Shown piece after piece: positions 1 to 7,537 of a stretch of 27,145 nt of DNA. The stretch is from CAG-390 sp964590755 (GTDB lineage: Bacteria; Bacillota; Clostridia; Oscillospirales; CAG-272). Location: positions 1 through 27,145 of the forward strand of contig CAZPYK010000012.1 in assembly GCA_964590755.1 (NCBI GenBank), written 5' to 3'. How positions within the stretch are numbered: the first letter of the stretch is position 1; each line of letters begins with the position of its first letter. The notes under the pieces are model-generated. The model had not been told where the DNA came from. It worked only from the letters and a program-made list of their open reading frames with translations, and ran no database searches. Position numbers and translations under genes: made by a program.

Positions 1-58
1 AAGCATCCTCGGTTTCATAACCCCGTCGATGCCTTTCGCAGAAAGGCAGTTTATATTA

Positions 59-1300
59 ATGAAAAACACTTTAGAAAAGCAATACATTAAAAAACTCAAG
101 CGCGAGTTAGGGGGAACGACCGAGGTAAAGCGGAGCTTTCTCGCCGAAATCTCTGCCGATATACACGATTATTTATCTCAGCATGAAACGGCAACTCTCG
201 GTGAGCTTTATGCCGAGTTCGGATCTCCCGCAGATGTTGCGGCAAGCTTTGTGGACAAAAAGGAGCTATCCGAGCTGAAGGGTAGGGCAAAAAAACGCAG
301 CAGCCTTATGATCGGCGGGCTTTCGGCATTGTTGGTTGCTTGCATTGTGCTTATTGCGGCATTTGCCGCCTCTCGACGCGCTCCGAATACACCGCCCGAA
401 GAAACAACAAATCGCCCCGCAGACACTGCGGATGTCACCGAGACCTCTGCCGAGGTGACAACATCCGAGCAAATAGATTGGAATAAAATAGGCAAGCTGA
501 AATCGGAGTTGCTTACCTCGTTTTCCGACATTCTTTCCAATATAAATCAAAACAGAAGTGAAAGAAGCCTATGGAATATCGAATATCTCATCGGTGCGAT
601 CGAGAATATTGACACGATGGAGATCTGCAGCGAAATTAATGTTTTTTCTTCCTACGATTATTACAAAGCCGGAATTGCCAAGCCGCGCGGAAGCATATTA
701 TCCGTCTCGATAATAGAATTAAAATTCAAAGACGGTGACGGTGCCGTTTACATGATGCCCCTCTACGGAGAGGATATAATACGCGGTGAGCTCGGCATTG
801 AACTTTATCAGATCATGATGCAAGCCGGCACCGTGTCCGAACTGCAACAATCGATCGACGCGTTTGATACATCGGGGCTTGTGACCGAAATACATGTTTA
901 TGAAAGCAACAAAGAGGACGCGGCGGAGATACGAAGCGGTGCTATAGACTTTGGATGTATGGTAAGTGTTAAATACACGGCGACGGATCGCACAGCGTCT
1001 ACCCCGATCGAGCTGGTGCTGCAAAAAAGCGGCAAAGGGATATCCGATCCGGACTATTATGACGCAAATTATGAACTTCTCATTTTCGCAAGCGATGCGG
1101 CACAAGAATGTGCCACTGTCGATGAATTGAAAGAAAAGATAATGGCGTTTGAAAACGATTTTATTTCGGTTGAAAATATCAGCGTTTTCAGAAACAATTC
1201 AGAGCTGACCGAGGGGGCACTTCAAGCCGGAGATCTCATCAAAGGTACAACGTCTGTCAACAGCACATTCGAGGCACGCGTTTCATCCGGGCAGAATTAA
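59..1300 (+). CDS. HAAS/DUF1700-type single-pass membrane protein
   Basis: The product is 413 residues when started at the ATG at 59, which has AGAAAGG about ten bases upstream; an earlier in-frame ATG at 29 has no ribosome binding site. Residues 5-70 form a helical cytoplasmic domain ending in an 'EFGSPADVA' turn. This pattern is typical of HAAS/DUF1700-like domains, often encoded beside PadR regulators. One membrane segment lies at about residues 82-104, followed by a Thr/Glu-rich linker (108-145) and an outer domain of about 265 residues that I do not recognise. The upstream gene is cut off by the window edge, so a PadR partner cannot be checked. By family precedent it would be a signalling or anti-sigma-like membrane protein; that role is inference. 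Confidence 0.7.
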   Translation: MKNTLEKQYIKKLKRELGGTTEVKRSFLAEISADIHDYLSQHETATLGELYAEFGSPADVAASFVDKKELSELKGRAKKRSSLMIGGLSALLVACIVLIAAFAASRRAPNTPPEETTNRPADTADVTETSAEVTTSEQIDWNKIGKLKSELLTSFSDILSNINQNRSERSLWNIEYLIGAIENIDTMEICSEINVFSSYDYYKAGIAKPRGSILSVSIIELKFKDGDGAVYMMPLYGEDIIRGELGIELYQIMMQAGTVSELQQSIDAFDTSGLVTEIHVYESNKEDAAEIRSGAIDFGCMVSVKYTATDRTASTPIELVLQKSGKGISDPDYYDANYELLIFASDAAQECATVDELKEKIMAFENDFISVENISVFRNNSELTEGALQAGDLIKGTTSVNSTFEARVSSGQN

Positions 1301-1314
1301 ACTCTTTTTCGTTA

Positions 1315-1343
1315 TTGACATTTCAATTTTTGTATAGTATAAT
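1315..1343 (+). promoter_or_regulatory. Sigma-A promoter of the BspA-like lipoprotein gene
   Basis: TTGACA at 1315-1320 and TATAAT at 1338-1343 are both perfect consensus hexamers with a 17-base spacer. The site lies just after the stop of the HAAS-type gene, so the lipoprotein gene at 1472 has its own strong start and a leader of about 120 bases. Confidence 0.88.
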
Positions 1344-1471
1344 TTGAATGCTCAAACAGTGTCGTTTTGCGATGCTTTCGCATCTTGGCGTTAGATCATC
1401 TGCCGCAAGTTGACCAAGCGGTACAACGCATGTGCAAATACGAGCAAAATATCAACAAGGAATTTATAGCA

Positions 1472-2854
1472 ATGAAAAGCAAACAAACATATAAGCTGCC
1501 ATGCCACACCCGATACATTTTTGCGATAGTCGCATTTTTGTCGGTGCTGATGCTGATATCGACCGGCTGTTCAAAGCTTAACGGCACAGACACGACCTCA
1601 AGCCCCGAGACGACGAGCTCTCCCATGGCGAATGAAACAACTATCGTTCCGACGGGAGACACGACAGCCGAGCAGCCCGATACGACCGTTAGCGAGAGCA
1701 CACCCGAAACGACAGTCGATAACGTGCCGTCCGAAACATCAGACGCGGCTACCGAGACCGACGCCGAAACCGTTCATGTACATGAGTTTGTGCTTTCAAA
1801 AATGACCGAACCGACCTGTACCGAGATCGGAATCGGCACCTACAGCTGCTCATGCGGAGAAACGCGGTATGAAGGCACCGCCGATGCGCTCGGTCACGAC
1901 ACAGAGCCCTCCACCTGCACCTCGGGTGCATTTTGTCGACGTTGCGGTACTTCGCGCGGCTCTCCGCTCGGACATATATACGGCGAGTGGCAAACATACA
2001 TTGCCGCGGGATGCGAGACCGGGGGAGAGGAGCGCACCGTTTGCTCGAGATGCGGCGAAACGATCGCGCGCGAGACAGCTCCGCTCGGTCATGCCTTCGA
2101 GGGCGGCAGCTGTAAAAAATGCGGCGTTGCCGATACGGCGTTTGGTACGCTTGATTTTCAATTGAATGACGATAACGTCGGCTACACCGTGATAGGAATA
2201 GGCAGCGTTGGCGGCACGGATATAACGATTCCCGACTCACACAACGGCTTGCCCGTGGTGGCTATAGGCGACGCGGCATTTAAAAATATCCAAGGCATTC
2301 GCACCGTAACCTTGCCAGCAAGCATAACCACGATCGGCAATCATGCGTTTTTCGGGTGCACGGCTTTGGAGTCGATAAATTTTCCGAGCGGTCTTAGATC
2401 TATCGGCATGGGTGCTTTTGCAAATTGCTCATCTCTTAAAAGCGTTGTACTGCCCGACACTCTCACCAATGTCGGAACCGACCTGTTCACCGGATGCGCA
2501 AACCTTACTGCGGTCGAAATAGGCGGCGGGCTGACCTATATAAGCGAGGCGATGTTTATGGGCTGTGCGGCACTGCGCTCGGTTGAATTGCCGCAGCAGA
2601 TAGTCTCGATCGGCACAGATGCTTTTGCCGAGTGTCGTGCGCTGACTGCGGTATCTTTGCCCGAAAATTTGACCCGTATCGGATCGGGCGCATTTACATC
2701 CTGCCGAGCGCTTGCGACTGTAAATTACGGCGGCACGGTCGACGAATGGACGTCGCTCACAGCCGGCGAGATATTGCGATTCGATAACGGAGCCGATATT
2801 CCGGTGTATTGCAAGGACGGACAAACTGCGACTCCGACCATCGAATTATCATAG
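1472..2854 (+). CDS. BspA-type leucine-rich-repeat lipoprotein with Cys-rich repeats
   Basis: The ATG at 1472 is chosen because AAGGAA lies 10-15 bases upstream and a lipoprotein signal follows at once: hydrophobic residues 14-30 and a lipobox-like STGC with Cys33. The product is 460 residues. After Cys33 comes a Thr/Ser/Glu-rich stalk to about residue 105. Next are three or four short modules, each with CxC or CxxC pairs and ending in 'LGH', resembling small zinc-ribbon-like repeats. From about residue 245 there are six to seven LRR_5 (BspA/TpLRR) repeats of about 23 residues, with the 'IG..AF.GC..L..V.LP' pattern. The protein is expected to sit on the outer face of the membrane and bind a ligand or host or cell surface; the ligand is unknown. 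It is a single-gene unit between its own promoter and the terminator at 2905. Confidence 0.85.
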   Translation: MKSKQTYKLPCHTRYIFAIVAFLSVLMLISTGCSKLNGTDTTSSPETTSSPMANETTIVPTGDTTAEQPDTTVSESTPETTVDNVPSETSDAATETDAETVHVHEFVLSKMTEPTCTEIGIGTYSCSCGETRYEGTADALGHDTEPSTCTSGAFCRRCGTSRGSPLGHIYGEWQTYIAAGCETGGEERTVCSRCGETIARETAPLGHAFEGGSCKKCGVADTAFGTLDFQLNDDNVGYTVIGIGSVGGTDITIPDSHNGLPVVAIGDAAFKNIQGIRTVTLPASITTIGNHAFFGCTALESINFPSGLRSIGMGAFANCSSLKSVVLPDTLTNVGTDLFTGCANLTAVEIGGGLTYISEAMFMGCAALRSVELPQQIVSIGTDAFAECRALTAVSLPENLTRIGSGAFTSCRALATVNYGGTVDEWTSLTAGEILRFDNGADIPVYCKDGQTATPTIELS

Positions 2855-2904
2855 GCGTATGAATAATCGCCCGGGTTGTTGCGTGAATGTAACATAATAA
2901 TAAA

Positions 2905-2948
2905 AAGCGGATGTTCTTTACCGAAAGGTACCGAGCATCCGCTTCTTT
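2905..2948 (+). terminator. Hairpin terminator after the LRR lipoprotein
   Basis: AAGCGGATGTTC at 2905-2916 pairs with GAGCATCCGCTT at 2933-2944 (one mismatch). An inner TACC-GAAA-GGTA hairpin extends the stem. An A-run precedes it and CTTT follows, so it could work in both directions, although the T-tract is short. Confidence 0.75.
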
Positions 2949-2983
2949 GGTGACTTTCATTCATGCTTTTTAAGATATTTTTA

Positions 2984-3012
2984 TTGACACACGGCGCGTG
3001 ATAATGTATAAT
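2984..3012 (+). promoter_or_regulatory. Sigma-A promoter of the membrane protein/pepF unit
   Basis: TTGACA at 2984-2989 and TATAAT at 3007-3012 are perfect consensus with a 17-base spacer. It probably drives the small membrane protein at 3047 and, 32 bases after that gene, pepF, since no promoter or terminator is visible between them. Confidence 0.88.
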
Positions 3013-3046
3013 TAAATAAAGAATTGCAGGGGGTGTGATCAAGATA

Positions 3047-3706
3047 ATGCTTTTATCATTTGTTCTTTCGCTGTCCGACAATATACTCGGGTGGGGAGTG
3101 CTGGGCTTTTATTTGCTGATATTTCTGATCTCGGCGGTCACCATGCTCATCTCGCTCGGAATGTCGGTGCTGATGTACATATTATTCGGAAAGGGAATAT
3201 GCAAAATGGCGTCAAAGCTCGGCATTACGGATCCGCGCGGCGCTTATGTTCCTTTTTACCGTCACAAAATATTCGGTGAGCTTTCCGATGCCGCGGCAAT
3301 GCGCGACGGAAGGCCTCACAAAAAAATGGGCAAATCGCTTATGTGGCTCAACATATGCACTTATATCTCTATAGCCCTGTTTTATGTCGTATATATCGTT
3401 TGGGTAATTGCCACCTGTCTTGGTGACGGAAGCGGCGGCGTTCTGCACGCGTGGTCGTACGTCGGATTTATCTTGTTCTTAGTAATGCTGCTCGTGTCGA
3501 TATTAATGTTTGCGATAACGGTCGCCACCGCCGTGCTGCGATACATAGCCTATGCGCGAATATTCAAATGCTTTTCACCCGATCTTTGGGTGCTGTGGCT
3601 TTTGCTTGCGATCTTCTTTACGTCGGCGGGACCGATATTGCTCATCTGCTTAAGCAAAAGCGAGCCTGCGTCGTGTATATCTTCGAGCGAACGGCTAAAT
3701 AATTAA
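3047..3706 (+). CDS. Integral membrane protein of unknown function
   Basis: A 219-residue, strongly hydrophobic protein with four or five membrane segments (about residues 10-45, 97-125, 138-175 and 190-208). It carries 'YVPFYRHKIFGELSD' between the first two segments. That loop resembles the 'W.PIANLYLLGKIAD' loop of small DUF5684-like membrane proteins common in Clostridia, but the match is loose. The start is uncertain: AGGGGG at 3028-3033 is 13 bases before the ATG at 3047. A GTG in frame at 3035 lies almost on the ribosome binding site, so it is less likely. It is transcribed from the promoter at 2984 and probably with pepF. No function is claimed. Confidence 0.7.
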   Translation: MLLSFVLSLSDNILGWGVLGFYLLIFLISAVTMLISLGMSVLMYILFGKGICKMASKLGITDPRGAYVPFYRHKIFGELSDAAAMRDGRPHKKMGKSLMWLNICTYISIALFYVVYIVWVIATCLGDGSGGVLHAWSYVGFILFLVMLLVSILMFAITVATAVLRYIAYARIFKCFSPDLWVLWLLLAIFFTSAGPILLICLSKSEPASCISSSERLNN

Positions 3707-3738
3707 CAAAAATTATTATTCTGAAAGGATTAAAAAAG

Positions 3739-5529
3739 ATGAAGAACAGAAGCGAAATGGATCCGAAATACATGTGGGATTTTACCCATATTTTTCCGAC
3801 AAGAGCCGATTTTGAGGCTGCCATGAAGGAGTGCGAGCAAAGGCTGGAGGCTTTCTCCGGTTATGCCGGTCACCTCGGCGACAGTCCGGAAGCGCTTGTG
3901 CATGCGCTGGACGATATATATGATACCGCAGAAAAGCTTGAACGTGTATACGCATATGCTTCGTTGCACAAAGCGGCGGACAGCTCGGACCCCGATAACC
4001 AAGAGCTCGATGCGCGCGCGACCGGCTTGTTTGTAAAATTCAGCTCGGCACTGGCATTTACCAATCCCGAGCTTATCTCCATAGGTGGCGACCGTATTGA
4101 AAAATGGATAAACGAAACTCCGGGGCTCAAAAAATATGCATTTATGCTTCGCGATCTCATGCGCAATCGTGAGCATGTTCTCGATCCCGCATGCGAAAGC
4201 TTGCTGGCGGAGCTCGGAGACGCCGCCTCGTCGCCTCGCGATTGCTATGATATGCTCACGAATGTAAATATGGAATTTCCCGATGTTACTCTTTCCGACG
4301 GCAGTGCTTCACCGCTTACCAACGGAAATTTCGGCGTATATCGCGAAAGCACCGATCGCTCCGTGCGAGAAGATGCATTTAATAAATTTTTCGGCACATA
4401 TCAAAAATATATCGACACCTTTGCCGCGACCTACGGCGGTTCGGTAAAATTCGATTGCTTTAATGCAAAGACACGCGGCTACGGTTCGGCGTGCGAGGCA
4501 GCGCTGTTTGCGGGAAATGTACCGATATCCGTATACGATTCGCTTATATCCGCAATACACGATGCTCTGCCGAGCATGAGACGCTACATCGATCTGCGTG
4601 CAAAAATGCTCGAAAAGGATATGATCGATATGTTCGATCTTTATGTTCCGATAGTGGACGGCGTTGACATTCCCATGCCTTACGAAGATGCCAAAACCCT
4701 TGTAAAGGAAGCGCTTAAGCCTTTCGGTGAGAGATACGGCGAATTGCTTGATCGTGCATACAGCGAAAACTGGATCGATGTTTATGAAAACAAGGGCAAG
4801 ACCTCCGGCGCATTTTCCGCGGGAGTCTACGGTGTGCATCCTTATATAAAGCTGAATTACACTGATACCCTGGATGATGCGTTCACTCTGGCGCACGAGC
4901 TGGGGCATGCCATGCACTCATATTTTTCAAGCGAGGCGCAGGATTACGTTACCAGTGATTATCGCATCATGGTAGCCGAGGTCGCATCCACGGTCAACGA
5001 GGTAATGCTTACCAAATTCCTTTTGAAGCACGAGAAAAATCCCGGACGCCGTGCATATATTTTGAATCACTTCCTTGAGGGCTTCCGCACAACGGTGTTC
5101 CGTCAGACTCTGTTTGCCGAGTTCGAGCGTCGTTCACATGATATGTACGCCGCGGGAATTCCGCTAACCGCCAAGTCCCTCTCCGACACCTACTACGAGC
5201 TTATCTCAACATACTATGCGGGCGCGCATATAAACGATATAATGAGATATGAGTGGTCATATATTCCTCATTTTTACAATGCCTTCTATGTATATCAATA
5301 TGCTACCGGATTTTGCAGTGCGGTGGCTATTGCGGGACGCATATGCAACGGTGAGGATCCTGCGGGATATTTGAAGTTCTTGACGCTCGGAGGCTCCGAC
5401 TATCCGATAGAGGAGCTCAAGACCGCCGGTGTGGATCTTACAAAGCCTGACACCGTTTCCGATGCCATGAAGATATTTGATTCCACCATAATCGAATTTG
5501 AAGAGCTTTTGGATTCGCTGAAGAAATAA
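3739..5529 (+). CDS. pepF: Oligoendopeptidase F, M3-family zinc peptidase
   Basis: The 596-residue product has the usual PepF length. The zinc motif HELGH is at residues 386-390, and the third ligand is Glu414 in 'VAEVASTVNE', the standard M3B arrangement. The N-terminal half shows the family's helical cap ('FTHIFPTRADFEAAM', 'DPDNQELDARA'). There is no signal peptide, so it acts in the cytoplasm, cutting short oligopeptides after uptake. The ATG at 3739 has GAAAGGAT upstream. The gene starts 32 bases after the small membrane protein and ends 40 bases before the alkaline phosphatase, so co-transcription is likely. No key residue is missing. Confidence 0.96.
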   Translation: MKNRSEMDPKYMWDFTHIFPTRADFEAAMKECEQRLEAFSGYAGHLGDSPEALVHALDDIYDTAEKLERVYAYASLHKAADSSDPDNQELDARATGLFVKFSSALAFTNPELISIGGDRIEKWINETPGLKKYAFMLRDLMRNREHVLDPACESLLAELGDAASSPRDCYDMLTNVNMEFPDVTLSDGSASPLTNGNFGVYRESTDRSVREDAFNKFFGTYQKYIDTFAATYGGSVKFDCFNAKTRGYGSACEAALFAGNVPISVYDSLISAIHDALPSMRRYIDLRAKMLEKDMIDMFDLYVPIVDGVDIPMPYEDAKTLVKEALKPFGERYGELLDRAYSENWIDVYENKGKTSGAFSAGVYGVHPYIKLNYTDTLDDAFTLAHELGHAMHSYFSSEAQDYVTSDYRIMVAEVASTVNEVMLTKFLLKHEKNPGRRAYILNHFLEGFRTTVFRQTLFAEFERRSHDMYAAGIPLTAKSLSDTYYELISTYYAGAHINDIMRYEWSYIPHFYNAFYVYQYATGFCSAVAIAGRICNGEDPAGYLKFLTLGGSDYPIEELKTAGVDLTKPDTVSDAMKIFDSTIIEFEELLDSLKK

Positions 5530-5569
5530 CTGTTTCACGACAACATATCAACAAAGGATGGTCCGCAAC

Positions 5570-7399
5570 ATGAAAAACCATATGTTTTCCGTAAGAGCCA
5601 CATCTTTTTTACTGCTGATAATGCTTTTGTGTGGCGTTTGGGTCGGATGCACGTCACCGGGAGCTTCCGACATAACCACAAGCGATGAAACACAACAGGT
5701 TGCGCCGAGTTCGGAACCGGTCGAACTTAATATATCTCAATTTTCCGTGGTCCTTGCAAACAATTGCGACAGCGAGCTCACCGATCGCATAACCGTTATA
5801 GCAAAAGAGCTTAAAGCCGCGGGATTCGATATCCGATACAAGAGCGACTATGTATATCCGGGCGAGGATATTGTCGCGGGCGAATACGAGCTTTTGATCG
5901 GACTCACCAATCGCCCCGAATCGGCAAAATATCTTTCCGGACTTCGTGAAAAAGATAATATTATTGCCTACGAAAACGACCGCGTCATAATAGGCGGCGG
6001 AAGCACCGAGGCGACCATAGCTGCAGTCGAGCGTTTTGTTGACCAATATCTTGACTTGTCGGACGGCAGCTTTGCAATGTATCCGAGCAAGTCGGATCTC
6101 GTCAAGGCTGATTACGCTGTTGGCTATGTTGAGCTTAACGGCGCGTGGCTTTCGGAGTATTCTATCGTTTATGACGATGACAGCGTTTTGGCGCAGTACG
6201 CCGCCGAAAACCTGTGTGATCTGTTGTACGATCTTTCCGGCGTAGAGCTGAAGGTGGTATCGGATGCGGCAACGGCAGAGACAGATCATGAAATATTGAT
6301 CGGTCTGACAGATCGCGCAGCAAGTATAACATACAGCGATGTCAACTGCGGCGACGGAGAATATCTTCTTGCCGCCGACAACGGCAAAATAGTAATGCTG
6401 GGCGACGGATATATGGTTGGCGGCGGAGCAAGTGCTTTGGTATGGGACTACATCGCATGCGGTGAACGCGGCGCCGATGTGAGCGTGACTGTCGATTCGA
6501 AGGCAACGGTGTCTACGGTTGAATTTACCGAGCCGACAAGCGCCATTCTCATGATAGGTGACGGCATGGGACCCAACCACATCGAAGCGGCAAGATCCGA
6601 GGGAATGGAGATATTCTTCGCCGAGACTCTTCCCAATGTCGGCACATGCCGTACATATTCATATTCGGTAACACCTCTCAAGCAAGCCACCTATACCGAC
6701 AGCGCGGCGGCAGCCACCGCGTTGGCGACGGGGTATAAAACCATAAACGGCTATGTCGGTCTCGACCAAATGAGAAAATCTCGGAAAAATGTGCGCGAAC
6801 TGGCTCAATCAACCGGTGCCAAGACTGCCATAATAACCACCGATGTAATCACAGGTGCGACCCCGGCAGGCTTTTTGGCTCATTGCCTCAGCCGCAAGAG
6901 CACCGCGGAGATACAGAGTCAGATAGATGCGCTTATTGCCGATGGCAGCGTCGATTGGTGCGCAGGCAGTGTGGATAACGAGCTTAGGCAAAATGCACGT
7001 GATGCGCTGAAGCTTATATCCGCTGACGGTTCGAACTTTTTTATGATGCTTGAGGAAGCTTATATAGACAAAAATTCGCACAACAACGTTTATGACGGTA
7101 TGGTGGACGCAGTCAAAAGGTTTAACGATACGATCGCATACGTTATCGAATTTGTCGTAATGCATCCAAATACTGCGCTTATTGTTACAGCCGATCACGA
7201 GACCGGCGGCGTTAAGACTTCGGATAGCGGCAGCTTTGCTTTTACAAAGACCACTCACACAAATACAGATGTTCCGTTGTTTACCATAGGATACGGCACA
7301 GAGACGCTTACCGTCGATGTTTGCAATAATGTGAATATTGCTAAATTTATTGCGACAATATTCGGAAATGACGATTTCGGAAGTCATAATGTAAAATAG
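5570..7399 (+). CDS. Lipoprotein alkaline phosphatase with duplicated N-terminal module
   Basis: The ATG at 5570 is preferred over the ATG at 5558 because AAAGGA at 5553-5558 overlaps the earlier codon and is correctly spaced from the later one. The 609-residue product has a signal segment (10-26) and lipid-type Cys27, so it should be anchored outside the cell. Residues 325-609 are an alkaline phosphatase domain: metal site 'MIGDGMG' (Asp331), nucleophile Ser378 in 'TDSAAAATA', 'TPAGFLAH' (431-438), 'TADHETGG' (Asp542, His543) and His563. Residues 52-160 and 196-296 look like two copies of one alpha/beta module, each containing 'ILIGLT.R' or 'LLIGLT.R' and ending in a GGG segment before a helix. 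It would release phosphate from organic esters outside the cell; the role of the two modules is unknown. Confidence 0.9.
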   Translation: MKNHMFSVRATSFLLLIMLLCGVWVGCTSPGASDITTSDETQQVAPSSEPVELNISQFSVVLANNCDSELTDRITVIAKELKAAGFDIRYKSDYVYPGEDIVAGEYELLIGLTNRPESAKYLSGLREKDNIIAYENDRVIIGGGSTEATIAAVERFVDQYLDLSDGSFAMYPSKSDLVKADYAVGYVELNGAWLSEYSIVYDDDSVLAQYAAENLCDLLYDLSGVELKVVSDAATAETDHEILIGLTDRAASITYSDVNCGDGEYLLAADNGKIVMLGDGYMVGGGASALVWDYIACGERGADVSVTVDSKATVSTVEFTEPTSAILMIGDGMGPNHIEAARSEGMEIFFAETLPNVGTCRTYSYSVTPLKQATYTDSAAAATALATGYKTINGYVGLDQMRKSRKNVRELAQSTGAKTAIITTDVITGATPAGFLAHCLSRKSTAEIQSQIDALIADGSVDWCAGSVDNELRQNARDALKLISADGSNFFMMLEEAYIDKNSHNNVYDGMVDAVKRFNDTIAYVIEFVVMHPNTALIVTADHETGGVKTSDSGSFAFTKTTHTNTDVPLFTIGYGTETLTVDVCNNVNIAKFIATIFGNDDFGSHNVK

Positions 7400-7407
7400 T
7401 GTGAAGA

Positions 7408-7486
7408 ATCAATCCGAGGGGCGGTCTCGGTGAGACAGTCTCATCGAAAACGACGGTGAGGCACCGTTGTTTTTACGGAGATTGAT
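7408..7486 (+). other. Structured element: enclosing stem with two inner hairpins
   Basis: ATCAAT at 7408-7413 and CCG at 7414-7416 pair with CGG at 7476-7478 and ATTGAT at 7481-7486, closing a region of about 80 bases. Inside are GTCTC-GGT-GAGAC (7424-7436), a second GTCTC (7438-7442) that could compete for the same GAGAC, and ACGGTG-AGG-CACCGT (7453-7467) followed by TGTTTTT. It lies just after the phosphatase stop. It could be a 3' UTR structure, a small RNA or a remnant repeat; I see no second copy in the window. Confidence 0.35.
7453..7474 (+). terminator. Short terminator-like hairpin with T-run
   Basis: ACGGTG and CACCGT form a perfect six-base stem around AGG, followed by TGTTTTT. 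It is the first of two terminators after the alkaline phosphatase gene and is nested in the larger folded element. Confidence 0.55.
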
Positions 7487-7494
7487 ATTATAAA

Positions 7495-7537
7495 ACCGAA
7501 GCATTGGGAATGTGTCTCAATGCTTCGGTCTTTGTTT
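7495..7537. terminator. Bidirectional terminator between convergent genes
   Basis: ACCGAAGCATTG at 7495-7506 pairs perfectly with CAATGCTTCGGT at 7518-7529. On the plus strand CTTTGTTT follows; on the minus strand a TTTTAT tract follows. It separates the plus-strand phosphatase from the minus-strand fusion gene ending at 7536. Confidence 0.88.

Noticed and set aside
1..58. Possible end of a PadR-type gene upstream of the HAAS-type protein
   Set aside because: Two frames stop here (at 20 and at 89), but too few residues are present to identify any protein.
1869..2165. Several open frames on both strands inside the LRR lipoprotein gene
   Set aside because: They are shadows of a GC-rich coding stretch, lack ribosome binding sites and give Arg-rich, low-complexity products.
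6809..7387. Long minus-strand open frame inside the alkaline phosphatase gene
   Set aside because: The plus-strand protein has every catalytic motif; the minus frame has no start signal or recognisable domain.
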